A DNA stretch of 64,000 bases from Salinicoccus halitifaciens (GCF_021026095.1 NZ_JAJNCU010000004.1:182015-246014); one strand, 5' to 3'; counted from the stretch's first letter, positions 19,578-27,238 are shown. Program-made: numbers and translations. Notes: generated by a model not told the origin, from the sequence alone.

Positions 19578-20045
19578 TCACTCCTCGGTGTATAGGATGA
19601 CGTCGATAATATTTAGCAAAATCTTCGCCCTGAGCTGATCCCTGTACGGCAGTTCGATCATCAGCGATTCCCTGTCGAGGGCTGCGTTGATGATTTTGCC
19701 TTCCTTTAATGTGATCACTTTGTTTTCATACATGGACTGGACGATATGCTGTGCATTCCGCTGGCTCAGTCCGGTCCCTATCATCTGCTTTAAACGGGCA
19801 AGATATTCCGCTTTTGAATGTGTTTCGACCTTGGTGATCCGGATATATCCACCGCCGCCCCGTTTACTTTCCACAAGGTATCCGTGCTCATTGGTGAACC
19901 TCGTTTTTATGACATAGTTCAATTGAGATGGGACACAGTCGAATTTCTCAGCAATAGATGCACGCTTGATTTCAACGGCTTCGCCGTCGGAATCCGCAAG
20001 TAATTCCTTCAAATATTCTTCAATGATATCCGACATATTACGCAT
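19578..20045 (-). CDS. ctsR: Heat-shock repressor CtsR
   Basis: 155-residue class III heat-shock repressor. The N-terminal winged-helix domain contains the conserved DNA-contacting wing SKRGGGGYIRI; the C-terminal dimerisation domain ends in ILLNIIDVILY. The start at 20045 has AGAGGTG 5 nt upstream. It binds its own operator at 20058-20074 and so controls mcsA, mcsB and clpC; heat or McsB releases it. Confidence 0.97.
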   Translation of the reverse strand: MRNMSDIIEEYLKELLADSDGEAVEIKRASIAEKFDCVPSQLNYVIKTRFTNEHGYLVESKRGGGGYIRITKVETHSKAEYLARLKQMIGTGLSQRNAQHIVQSMYENKVITLKEGKIINAALDRESLMIELPYRDQLRAKILLNIIDVILYTEE

Positions 20046-20057
20046 GCAATCACCTCT

Positions 20058-20074
20058 TTTGACCTTCTTTGACT
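20058..20074 (-). promoter_or_regulatory. CtsR operator
   Basis: On the minus strand AGTCAAA-GAA-GGTCAAA, a full match to the known CtsR heptad direct repeat (RGTCAAA-NAN-RGTCAAA). It covers the start-point region just downstream of the -10 box, where a repressor would block transcription. Confidence 0.92.
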
Positions 20075-20076
20075 AA

Positions 20077-20105
20077 AGTATACAGCCTGCGATATATTTT
20101 GGCAA
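20077..20105 (-). promoter_or_regulatory. SigA promoter for ctsR-mcsA-mcsB-clpC
   Basis: TTGCCA (20105-20100), 17-bp spacer, TATACT (20082-20077) on the minus strand, directly upstream of the CtsR operator. Confidence 0.8.
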
Positions 20106-20141
20106 ATTTCTTGTTCAAAAAATAAAGTCTTTCTTTATTTC

Positions 20142-20162
20142 TGCAAACGTTTGCATTATAAT
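20142..20162 (+). promoter_or_regulatory. CcpA cre site overlapping the nupC promoter
   Basis: TGCAAACGTTTGCA (20142-20155) is a perfect 14-bp palindrome fitting the catabolite-responsive element consensus TGNAANCGNTNNCA. It is followed at 20157-20162 by TATAAT, the -10 box of a promoter reading toward the nucleoside transporter, with only a weak -35 (TTTATT, 20134-20139). A cre between -35 and -10 predicts repression on good carbon sources. Confidence 0.75.
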
Positions 20163-20261
20163 GATTCGGTATCGCGTTTCAGCCTTTTATACTTTATAAT
20201 GGAAAGCGGGACAGCATATACATATTTTACATCATATATTTTTATTTTGGAGGATTTTATC

Positions 20262-21473
20262 ATGAGTATTGTAATGGGGATAGTCGGCCTGCTGTTTGTA
20301 ATGTTACTCGCCTGGCTTGCAAGCAGCAACCGTAAGCTTGCGCTCAAGAAGTGGAAGAACATCCTGCTTCTGATTGCACTCCAGATCCTTTTCGCATTTC
20401 TTTTACTGAATACGACATGGGGTCAGACATTTATCGGATGGCTTGCGGCAGCCTTCGACCATCTGCTCGGTTTCGCGCGTGAAGGCGGATTGTTCGTCTT
20501 CGGAGATCTGATGACGGACGAGGCGGGGGATCCGGTCAACGTCTTCCTCTTTAACGTTCTGGTTCCGATCATTTTCATATCGGCGATCATCGGCATCCTT
20601 TCCTATACAAGGATCCTGCCGCTCATCATCAAAGGTCTCGGAATCCTGCTGACGAGAATCACAGGACTCCCTTACATCGAGTCCTACAATGGTGCGGCTT
20701 CAATGATGCTTGGCCAGTCGGAGGTCTTCGTATCACTCAAGAACCAGCTGCCGAAGATGACGACTCCGCGGCTCTATACACTCGCAGCACAGGCGATGAG
20801 TTCCATCTCGCTCTCCATCGTGGGCGCATTCTTCACGATGCTTGAGCCCCAGTTTGTATTGATTGCGATTGTACTGAACCTGTTCGGCATCTATGTCATC
20901 GTACATATCATCAACCCTTACGAAGAGGAGATCGTCGATGACGGTGCTGAAATCTCCACCAAGCCGGAAGCGGGCAAATCGTTCTTCCAGGTGCTTGGCG
21001 ACTATATCATCGATGGTGGTAAAATCGTCCTGATCGTCGGCGCGATGCTGATCGGTTTCATCGCACTGATCAACCTGCTCAACGAGCTGTTCCTGCTCAT
21101 ACCGGGCTCGAACCTCACGTTCCAGGATATCCTCGGCTACATCTTCATGCCGATCGCATTCCTGATCGGGATTCCATGGGAGGACGCCCAGATTGCAGGA
21201 AGCCTGATGGCGACCAAGCTGATCACCAACGAATTCGTTGCGATCGTGGAATTCCAGCCTATCGCTGAAGAAGTATCGAGGAAGACACAGGCGATGCTTT
21301 CAGTATTCATGATCTCATTTGCCAACTTCGGCAGCATCGGTATCATCGCTGGTTCCGTCAAAGGTCTCCACAGCGAAAGCGGGGACAAGGTGGCAAGATT
21401 CGGCCTGAAGCTCGTATACGGTGCAACACTCGTCAGCCTGCTTACAGCAGCTGTCGTCGGTTTCTTCTTTTAA
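20262..21473 (+). CDS. nupC: Concentrative nucleoside transporter (NupC/CNT family)
   Basis: 403-residue membrane protein importing nucleosides with a cation gradient. It has about ten membrane segments and the CNT core ESYNGAASMMLGQSEVFVSLK and AAQAMSSISLSIVGAFFTML, matching the nucleoside-binding motifs of the family. The start at 20262 follows TTGGAGGA; an upstream in-frame ATG at 20151 lies in the promoter. S. aureus also carries nupC next to ctsR. The cre site suggests CcpA repression. Confidence 0.92.
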   Translation: MSIVMGIVGLLFVMLLAWLASSNRKLALKKWKNILLLIALQILFAFLLLNTTWGQTFIGWLAAAFDHLLGFAREGGLFVFGDLMTDEAGDPVNVFLFNVLVPIIFISAIIGILSYTRILPLIIKGLGILLTRITGLPYIESYNGAASMMLGQSEVFVSLKNQLPKMTTPRLYTLAAQAMSSISLSIVGAFFTMLEPQFVLIAIVLNLFGIYVIVHIINPYEEEIVDDGAEISTKPEAGKSFFQVLGDYIIDGGKIVLIVGAMLIGFIALINLLNELFLLIPGSNLTFQDILGYIFMPIAFLIGIPWEDAQIAGSLMATKLITNEFVAIVEFQPIAEEVSRKTQAMLSVFMISFANFGSIGIIAGSVKGLHSESGDKVARFGLKLVYGATLVSLLTAAVVGFFF

Positions 21474-21487
21474 TCGATGAATCAAAA

Positions 21488-21519
21488 AAGAACGCTCTCG
21501 AATGAGCGTTCTTTTTTTG
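21488..21519. terminator. Bidirectional terminator between nupC and a small ORF
   Basis: AAGAACGCTC (21488-21497) pairs with GAGCGTTCTT (21504-21513) with T7 on the + side and six T on the minus side, so it can end both convergent transcripts. Confidence 0.9.
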
Positions 21520-21538
21520 CACTGATTTAAAAATATAT

Positions 21539-21727
21539 TTAAGACGCGATGATGGTGAATATGCCCATCATAATGATTGTGATGACAGCGAAAACGATGA
21601 AATATTTTATATACCGCTGACGGTGCTTTTTGAAGTAGCCGCCGAACTGCAGGATGGAAAGCATCCCGCTGATGAGGAAGCCGGATATTGAAATGATGAG
21701 CAGTGCATACATGATTTCCAAAAGCAT
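21539..21727 (-). CDS. Small two-span membrane protein, unknown function
   Basis: A 62-residue protein not recognised. Two hydrophobic stretches (about 5-27 and 42-61) flank a basic loop FKKHRQRYIK, giving a hairpin topology with the positive loop probably cytoplasmic. The start has a clear Shine-Dalgarno (GGGGGA, 7 nt upstream) and the gene ends just before a shared terminator, both of which support real expression. It faces nupC and lies back to back with the guanidine locus. No function is proposed. Confidence 0.65.
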   Translation of the reverse strand: MLLEIMYALLIISISGFLISGMLSILQFGGYFKKHRQRYIKYFIVFAVITIIMMGIFTIIAS

Positions 21728-21812
21728 GATTGTATCCCCCAGTATGATTCATAAAATCATTGTACAGGAAATCCCCGGGGCCGGCACTGATAATCTGCGG
21801 GAAGCCCATGGT

Positions 21813-21841
21813 TTGAAAGAAACAATCCCGTGTGCTAACAT
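21813..21841 (+). promoter_or_regulatory. Promoter for the guanidine riboswitch operon
   Basis: TTGAAA (21813-21818), 17 bp, TAACAT (21836-21841) with an extended TG at 21833-21834. The transcript would begin around 21848, at the start of the riboswitch. Confidence 0.6.
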
Positions 21842-21849
21842 ATGATTGA

Positions 21850-21977
21850 ATATAGCAGAGAGAGTTCACTAGGGTTCCGCAGCACCGCTGGCCTGGACCG
21901 AGAGTGGACCCATGGCAGAGGCCGTGACACGGAGGGATAAAAGCCTGGGAGATTTAAATATCTCCCAGGCTTTTTTT
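21850..21977 (+). promoter_or_regulatory. Guanidine-I (ykkC) riboswitch with terminator
   Basis: The leader contains the ykkC/guanidine-I signature segments in order: CACTAGGGTTCCGC, GGACCGAGAGTGGACC, GACACGGAGGGATAAAAGCC and GGGAGAT. The aptamer's 3' end is shared with a terminator in which GCCTGGGAGAT (21943-21953) pairs with ATCTCCCAGGC (21960-21970), followed by T7. Guanidinium binding should stop terminator formation and switch on the two exporter genes downstream. Confidence 0.93.
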
Positions 21978-22005
21978 ATTTTATATATCGAAAGGATTTG
22001 AAATT

Positions 22006-22341
22006 ATGAACTGGATCAAGATCATCATCGCTTCGATTTTTGAAGTCGGCTGGGTCATCGGCCTGAACCATGCCGACAACTGGTGGCAGTGGGTGCTGAC
22101 CCTGATTGCGATTTATATCAGCTTCTATCTGCTGATCGTCGCTTCCATGGAGCTGCCGGTCGGCACATCTTATGCGGTGTTCGTCGGACTCGGCGCGACC
22201 GGTGTCGCAATCACCGATTTCCTGTTGTTCGGGCAGCCGTTCACAGTCTGGAACCTCGTATTCATCGCAGTGCTGCTCACAGGCGTCATCGGCCTGAAGA
22301 TGGTCACATCGGAAGAACGCATTGAGGAGGCGGAAAAATAA
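22006..22341 (+). CDS. gdnC: Guanidinium exporter subunit, SMR family (YkkC/GdnC-like)
   Basis: 111-residue small multidrug resistance protein with four membrane segments and the essential membrane glutamate E13 (IFEVGW). Gdx-type SMR pairs behind a ykkC riboswitch export guanidinium in exchange for protons; the B. subtilis pair YkkCD works as a heteromer. The next gene starts inside this stop codon (TAATG), which supports a two-subunit exporter. The longer, charged C-terminus (SEERIEEAEK) is typical of the YkkC-type partner. Confidence 0.88.
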   Translation: MNWIKIIIASIFEVGWVIGLNHADNWWQWVLTLIAIYISFYLLIVASMELPVGTSYAVFVGLGATGVAITDFLLFGQPFTVWNLVFIAVLLTGVIGLKMVTSEERIEEAEK

Positions 22342-22655
22342 TGGCCTGGATACTTTTGATACTGGCGGGCATCTTCGAGATGCTCGGCGTCAACGCAATA
22401 AACGTCTATACGCATAAAAGGACGAGACTCTCGCTTTTCGGCATATTATTCTTCTTTGGCATCAGTTTCATCTCCCTGTCGCTTGCGATGAATGAGATCG
22501 CCATGAGCACCGCCTATGCCGTCTGGACGGGAATCGGCGCAGCAGGCGGCGCGATACTCGGCATGCTGTTTTATAATGAACCGAAAAACTTCCCGAGGAT
22601 CTTCTTCATCGCCCTCATCATCGGCAGTGCCGTCGGGCTGAAGGCGATCAGCTGA
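22341..22655 (+). CDS. gdnD: Guanidinium exporter subunit, SMR family (YkkD/GdnD-like)
   Basis: 104-residue SMR protein, four membrane segments, glutamate E13 (IFEMLG) and AMSTAYAVWTGIGAAGGA in the third helix region, as in SMR proteins. Partner of the preceding gene, overlapping it by one base. Expression depends on the upstream guanidine-I riboswitch. A terminator follows. Confidence 0.88.
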   Translation: MAWILLILAGIFEMLGVNAINVYTHKRTRLSLFGILFFFGISFISLSLAMNEIAMSTAYAVWTGIGAAGGAILGMLFYNEPKNFPRIFFIALIIGSAVGLKAIS

Positions 22656-22662
22656 TATGTAG

Positions 22663-22688
22663 CCGCACAACAGTGCGGGTTTTTATTT
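22663..22688 (+). terminator. Terminator after the guanidinium exporter genes
   Basis: CCGCAC-AACA-GTGCGG (22663-22678) followed by GTTTTTATTTT. Confidence 0.75.
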
Positions 22689-22690
22689 TG

Positions 22691-23167
22691 TCAGCGCCCC
22701 AGCTTCTCCCTCACCTTTTTCTCCAAAGTCTGGAAGGCGTCATCGTCCATTTCCTTCAGTTCCCCGGTTTCGGCGATATGTTTTAAATTTTCGATCTGGA
22801 AATACCAGCCGGTGAAATCTTTGACGATGCCTTTGAATGCGAGCGGCATCCTTTCCTCGAATGTCACCCTGACGGTATCTTCGTCGATGTCATGCACTTC
22901 AAGGCTGATGTCCCCAGGGTCCCATGTGAACATCAGCCTTCTCGGCTCCGCATAATCCAGTATATATAAGTGGTCATGCGTCCCGTCACCCTTTTCAAAG
23001 AATAACTTCTCAGGTCTCGGCTCGTCTTCGAAAGTCAATTCGGGAAACCATTTTTTACTGCCTTCCGAGGTTCCGAAAAAGTAGAATACGTCCTCGGTCG
23101 TCGCGTTGATGTCGATTTCAAGTTTCTGATACGCATTGTATTCGTTGGTGCTGTACTCGGTGTTCAT
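22691..23167 (-). CDS. SRPBCC/AHSA1-family protein
   Basis: 158-residue START-like protein. EIDINATTEDVFYFFGTSEGSKKWFP is the usual AHSA1 opening and RVTFEERMPLA...FTGWYFQIENLK the closing helix region. Such proteins bind hydrophobic ligands in a deep cavity; the ligand is not known. The start at 23167 is preferred because AAGGGGG lies 9 nt upstream; an ATG three codons earlier abuts the Shine-Dalgarno. It converges on the exporter genes. Confidence 0.8.
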   Translation of the reverse strand: MNTEYSTNEYNAYQKLEIDINATTEDVFYFFGTSEGSKKWFPELTFEDEPRPEKLFFEKGDGTHDHLYILDYAEPRRLMFTWDPGDISLEVHDIDEDTVRVTFEERMPLAFKGIVKDFTGWYFQIENLKHIAETGELKEMDDDAFQTLEKKVREKLGR

Positions 23168-23234
23168 TGTGTTCATCCCCCTTGTATTTAATTATATCAG
23201 GCATATTTCCAGTATACCAAACTTCCCGAAAATT

Positions 23235-23262
23235 AAAAAAGCACAGGGGTGTATTCCTGTGC
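23235..23262 (-). terminator. Terminator after the flavin monooxygenase gene
   Basis: GCACAGG (minus, 23262-23256) pairs with CCTGTGC (23247-23241), then TTTTTT (23240-23235). Confidence 0.85.
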
Positions 23263-23280
23263 GTGCAGTGGTTTATTCTG

Positions 23281-24273
23281 TTACAAAAGCTCTTTTGCGA
23301 GCAGCCTGTATACATCCAGCCGCTTCTCCTGAGAATGCGGGATGCTGCATATCATCGCCTCTTCGAAGCCATACATCTCCTGCTCTTCCTTCAGCTGTTC
23401 CGCGACTTCTTTGGCGGAGCCGACAAGATGCAGTTTACGTCCCTCGCGTATGGACATCTTATCCATTTCGCTGAGCGGATAGTTCTGTGCCTCTTCTGGG
23501 GTCATCGTCTGGGTGATGCGGCCCTGCTGCAGCATGAGCCTTGAAATGTCATACGGCAGCGCCTCATATTCCGCTTCCTCGCGTGTCTCGGCCACTGTCG
23601 CCATATATGATACGTTGATCGCCGGCTTTTCCATCAGCGGCGACGGTTTGAACCGGTCTCTGTAGAGGTCGAGTATTTCTTTCGAAAGTTCCCCGTTGAA
23701 GAACTGTGCGAATGAATAGCCCGCCCCCATCTCGGCAGTTGCAATCGCACTGTTGCCGGTCGATCCGAGCATCCAAGCCTCAGGCCGTACGACATCTTCC
23801 GGGTATGCCGGCACTGAGCCGTACAGGCGGCCTTCCGGCACTTCATCATTCAGCAGCTGCATCGTGATCCGGAATTTTTCATATAAATCATCCACTTTCG
23901 GCTGCCCGCCCTGTGCGAGTGCGTACATTGCGAAGTGGTCGCCGCCCGGCGCGCGCCCTGCACCGAAATCGATCCGTCCGGGTGAAAACGCACTGAGCGT
24001 CTTGAACACCTCGGCAAGCTTAAGCGGCGAGTAGTGCATCACCATTACACCGCCCGTGCCGATCCGGATATTTTCAGTTTTCGCAGCAAGCCGTGCCGCC
24101 GTGATTTCCGGTGCCGAGCTTACATGCGATTTGGTGCCGTGGTGTTCAGCCATCCACATGCGGTGGTACCCGAGTTCATCTGCAAGCACCGCGAGTTCCT
24201 CGGCTTTTATGAGTGCATCCGCCGACTTGTTTCCCGTCGTGACCGGCGCCTGATCCAATACGCTTAATTTCAT
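23281..24273 (-). CDS. Luciferase-like flavin monooxygenase (LLM class, MsnO8/YtmO type)
   Basis: 330-residue TIM-barrel flavin-dependent oxidoreductase. It begins MKLSVLDQAPVTTGNKS and shows the LLM features RMWMAEHHGT, GTGGVMVMHYSPLKLAEVF and RIDFGAGRAPGGD. It is a relative of bacterial luciferase that would use reduced FMN and oxygen; the substrate is unknown. The ATG at 24273 follows AAAGG; an in-frame TTG lies 6 codons earlier. It is divergent from a sulfonate/nitrate-family ABC importer, which raises a possible role in sulfur scavenging, but the protein is not an obvious SsuD. Confidence 0.85.
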   Translation of the reverse strand: MKLSVLDQAPVTTGNKSADALIKAEELAVLADELGYHRMWMAEHHGTKSHVSSAPEITAARLAAKTENIRIGTGGVMVMHYSPLKLAEVFKTLSAFSPGRIDFGAGRAPGGDHFAMYALAQGGQPKVDDLYEKFRITMQLLNDEVPEGRLYGSVPAYPEDVVRPEAWMLGSTGNSAIATAEMGAGYSFAQFFNGELSKEILDLYRDRFKPSPLMEKPAINVSYMATVAETREEAEYEALPYDISRLMLQQGRITQTMTPEEAQNYPLSEMDKMSIREGRKLHLVGSAKEVAEQLKEEQEMYGFEEAMICSIPHSQEKRLDVYRLLAKELL

Positions 24274-24323
24274 TTGAAGCCATCCTTTCAAATTTCCAGC
24301 AGTTATTTTCCAAATTAGAAATA

Positions 24324-24352
24324 ATACTATCAGCTGCCTGTTTCCCGTTCAA
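24324..24352 (-). promoter_or_regulatory. Possible promoter for the flavin monooxygenase gene
   Basis: TTGAAC (24352-24347), 17 bp, TAGTAT (24329-24324) on the minus strand. Moderate match. The 222-bp divergent region 24274-24494 holds no ORF or riboswitch that I recognise. Confidence 0.45.
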
Positions 24353-24424
24353 TTTTACTGCCTGAAATGAAGCCTTGCCCTGCCCTCCGTAACATGGGAA
24401 TATAAAGGGATGGACCAAATTATA

Positions 24425-24453
24425 TTGACTTACTAGGATATTATGGTTATTAT
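24425..24453 (+). promoter_or_regulatory. SigA promoter for the ABC importer operon
   Basis: TTGACT (24425-24430), 17 bp, TATTAT (24448-24453), 41 nt before the first gene. Confidence 0.7.
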
Positions 24454-24494
24454 TCCTATTGTATTCGTATGATTTTTTAGTGAGGTGAACGGAC

Positions 24495-25337
24495 TTGAAA
24501 GTGGAATTGAAAGATGTACATAAAGAATTTAAAAAAGGTGACGGTCAGAAACTCCATGTGCTGGACGACATCAACTTCAATATTGAAGAAGGAGAGTTCG
24601 TCTCCCTCCTCGGACCTTCCGGCTGCGGGAAGTCGACAATCTTAAAATTGATTGCAGGGCTGGACAAAGCGACATCCGGAGACGTCCGTGTCAATGGTGA
24701 GCAGGTGACGAAGCCCGGCACGGACCGGATCGTCGTATTCCAGGAAGGCGGGTTGTTCCCCTGGATGACCGTGAAGCAGAATGTCACTTACGGACTGAAC
24801 CTGAAGAAGATGTCCAAGGCCGAAGTGGAAGAAAAAGCGGTCGAGGGTCTGCAGATGGTGCACCTCGGCAATTTTGCCGATGCCTATCCGCATGAATTAT
24901 CCGGAGGCATGAAACAGCGGGTGGCCATTGCGCGCGCCCTTGTGATGGATCCGGAAGTCCTGCTGATGGATGAGCCGTTTGCGGCCCTCGATGAACAGAC
25001 AAGGCTCGTACTGCATAAGGAACTTCAGAATATATGGAGGAAGACCGGCAACACGATTTTATTCATCACCCACAACATCCGTGAGGCGCTGACTTTATCG
25101 GACCGCGTACTTTTGATGAGCACGCGTCCCGGAAAGATAAAGGAATCCTTCACCGTCCGCGCTGCACGCCCGAGAGATCCGGCCGACAGTGTCATCGTCG
25201 ATCTTGAAAAACGTGTGATGACAGAGCTTGAAATTGAAATGGAAAAAGTGTTGAAGGAGGAGTTTGGTGATGACTACAGCCTTAAGACGGATCATCTTCG
25301 TAGCGGTGATCATCGGGATATGGGAAGTAATATCTAA
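24495..25337 (+). CDS. ABC importer ATPase, sulfonate/nitrate/taurine family
   Basis: 280 residues starting at a TTG (24495) with GAGGTG 8 nt upstream. Walker A GPSGCGKST, Q-loop VFQEGGLFPWMTV, signature LSGGMKQRV and Walker B LLMDEPFAALD are all intact, and the Q-loop and D-loop sequence is the SsuB/TauB/NrtD type. Substrate cannot be fixed from sequence. The last ~22 codons lie in a different frame over the start of the permease gene, giving a tail (DYSLKTDHLRSGDHRD...) unlike the family. Confidence 0.9.
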   Translation: MKVELKDVHKEFKKGDGQKLHVLDDINFNIEEGEFVSLLGPSGCGKSTILKLIAGLDKATSGDVRVNGEQVTKPGTDRIVVFQEGGLFPWMTVKQNVTYGLNLKKMSKAEVEEKAVEGLQMVHLGNFADAYPHELSGGMKQRVAIARALVMDPEVLLMDEPFAALDEQTRLVLHKELQNIWRKTGNTILFITHNIREALTLSDRVLLMSTRPGKIKESFTVRAARPRDPADSVIVDLEKRVMTELEIEMEKVLKEEFGDDYSLKTDHLRSGDHRDMGSNI

Positions 25338-26049
25338 GCTCGGCTTCTTCCCGACATTCATGTTCCCGCCCCTCATCATCCCGAATGAACCGGGCGGTGT
25401 CACGGTGATCGGCACACTGATCAGCAGCATCATTTCCGGCCAGATCGTCACCGCGACGGCCACGACGCTCACAAGACTGCTCGTGGGCTTCTCGATTGCC
25501 ATCGTCCTCGGCCTGACCTTCGGGTTCCTGATCGCACGTTATAAGTGGGTCGACGACACCCTCGGCTTCTTTGTGACTGCACTGCAGTCCATACCGAGCA
25601 TCGTATGGTTCCCTCTTGCGATCGTATGGTTCGGCCTCGGCAACACCGCAATATTATTCATCGTCGCCATCGGGGCGACATGGACGATGACAGTGAACTC
25701 GAGTGCAGGATTCAAGAATGTGCCATCCCTTTATTTGAACGCAGCAAAAACACTCGGCTCCTCAGGTGCACACCTCGTCAGGACGGTGGTCATCCCCGCC
25801 TCCATCCCGCACATCATCTCCGGCCTCCGGGTCGCATGGGCCTTTGCATGGCGGGCGATCATGGCGGGTGAACTGCTCGGTTCGACCGGGGGTCTCGGCT
25901 ACCTGCTCGACCTTGGCCGTTCAATCCAGGCGATGGACCTTGTACTGTCCATCATGATCGTCATCGGCATCATCGGAACGATCATAGACAATCAGGTCTT
26001 CCTGCGCATGGAACGTGCAGTAGCACGCCGTTACGGCCAGACAGTTTAA
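25270..26049 (+). CDS. ABC importer permease, sulfonate/nitrate/taurine family
   Basis: 259 residues, about six membrane segments, BPD_transp_1 fold with the EAA loop NAAKTLGSSGAHLVRTVVIPASIPHI. The ATG at 25270 follows AAGGAGG by 9 nt; a GTG one codon earlier is possible. It overlaps the ATPase reading frame by 68 nt. Works with the ATPase before it and the lipoprotein after it. Confidence 0.9.
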   Translation: MTTALRRIIFVAVIIGIWEVISKLGFFPTFMFPPLIIPNEPGGVTVIGTLISSIISGQIVTATATTLTRLLVGFSIAIVLGLTFGFLIARYKWVDDTLGFFVTALQSIPSIVWFPLAIVWFGLGNTAILFIVAIGATWTMTVNSSAGFKNVPSLYLNAAKTLGSSGAHLVRTVVIPASIPHIISGLRVAWAFAWRAIMAGELLGSTGGLGYLLDLGRSIQAMDLVLSIMIVIGIIGTIIDNQVFLRMERAVARRYGQTV

Positions 26050-26072
26050 ATAAAAAATCAGGAGGATATAAA

Positions 26073-27065
26073 ATGAAAAAATTCATACTGGGCATCATCG
26101 CATTATCTTTGGCAGTCGTTGCAGGCTGCGGCGGCGCGGAAGAACCCGCCGAAGAAGTGAGGATCGGCTATTTCCCGAACCTGACACACATCTCGACGGT
26201 GATTGCACTTCAGAACGGTTACTTTGAAGAAGAACTCGGTGAGGACATTGCAATTGAAACCATGACCTTCCCGGACGGCAGTGCTTTCATGGAAGCCATG
26301 TCCACCGATGAATTCGACATCGGCACGGTCGGCCCTACGCCTGCCACGACGACTTACATGAGGAACCCGGCACACTCCATCATTGCCGGTGCGGTCAACG
26401 GCGGTGCAGTCCTTGCCACGGCTGAAGGTTCCGGCATCGATTCCGTGGAGGATCTGGACGGCAAAAACGTTGCGGTTCCGACCATCGGTTCCACACAGGA
26501 CATCATGTTGAGGAAAGCCCTGCATGAAGTCGGGCTCGACATCGATGATTCCGGCGGGACAGTGAGCCTGAACCCTCAGGCGCCTGCAGATACTTCAACG
26601 TTGTTCCTGCAGGGTGATGTGGACGCGGCGGCAACCCAGGAACCTTGGGGCGTTTTCCTGGAAAACCAGGCGAATGCAGACATCCTTCTGGATGAGGATG
26701 AATTCGGTTGGGGAGAAGATTCGACGATGACCGTGGTGACAGCGAGAGATGCATTCACCGAAACGAACCCCGAGCTCACTGAAGCCTATTTGAGAGCGCA
26801 CGTCCGGGCAATCGACTTCATAAACGAGAACACCGAAGAAGCAGTCGGCATCTTTGTAGATCACATCAGGGATGTCACAGGCAGTGAACTGAGTGAGGAA
26901 GAGACGCTTGAAGCAAGCGACAGATTGTATCCAACTCACGAAATAAACGAACAGGTCCTCCAGGAGATGGCAACTATCAGCTTTGAAGCGGACTACATTT
27001 CAAGCGATGACATCGAGGGTCTGATCAACACAGAGTTCATCGATAACGTGACTTCAGAGGAATAA
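26073..27065 (+). CDS. ABC importer substrate-binding lipoprotein (SsuA/NMT1-like)
   Basis: 330 residues with a lipoprotein signal: MKKFILGIIALSLAVVAGCG, lipid-anchored cysteine at 19. The mature domain (RIGYFPNLTHISTVIALQNG...) is of the NMT1/SsuA type with GTVGPTPATTTYM and TIGSTQDIMLRKAL around the ligand cleft. It is rich in Asp/Glu, as expected for an exposed protein of a halotolerant cell. Ligand unknown: sulfonate, nitrate-like or pyrimidine-type compounds are all possible. Last gene of the three. Confidence 0.9.
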   Translation: MKKFILGIIALSLAVVAGCGGAEEPAEEVRIGYFPNLTHISTVIALQNGYFEEELGEDIAIETMTFPDGSAFMEAMSTDEFDIGTVGPTPATTTYMRNPAHSIIAGAVNGGAVLATAEGSGIDSVEDLDGKNVAVPTIGSTQDIMLRKALHEVGLDIDDSGGTVSLNPQAPADTSTLFLQGDVDAAATQEPWGVFLENQANADILLDEDEFGWGEDSTMTVVTARDAFTETNPELTEAYLRAHVRAIDFINENTEEAVGIFVDHIRDVTGSELSEEETLEASDRLYPTHEINEQVLQEMATISFEADYISSDDIEGLINTEFIDNVTSEE

Positions 27066-27078
27066 AGCGAAACAGAGT

Positions 27079-27109
27079 AAAAAGGCCGGGACATCGTCCC
27101 GGCCTTTTT
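27079..27109 (+). terminator. Terminator after the ABC importer operon
   Basis: AAAAAGGCCGGGA...TCCCGGCCTTTTT, a perfect stem with a 5-nt loop. Confidence 0.92.
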
Positions 27110-27148
27110 GTTGTTCGCTGCCGTTTGTGCATCTTGAGGGCATTGTGA

Positions 27149-27238
27149 CTGCTCACTCGTCCTCTTAAAACATCCTGAGTGAGCAGAAAAGCATCGGGAT
27201 TGCTCATTCACGCCTTAAAATTCCTCCTGAATGAGCGG
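27149..27238. repeat. Two tandem hairpin repeat units
   Basis: Unit 1 (27149-27186) has arms CTGCTCACT/AGTGAGCAG; unit 2 (27201-27237) has arms GCTCATTC/GAATGAGC. Both have a loop of about 20 nt with shared CTTAAAA and TCCTGA. The arm differences are compensated on both sides. The units lie beyond the importer terminator and before the pdxS 3' end, in 27110-27323 where no gene is seen. Confidence 0.7.

Noticed and set aside
24274-24494. A riboswitch (SAM, TPP or guanidine type) before the ABC importer
   Set aside because: None of the conserved aptamer segments is present; only two plausible promoters are seen.
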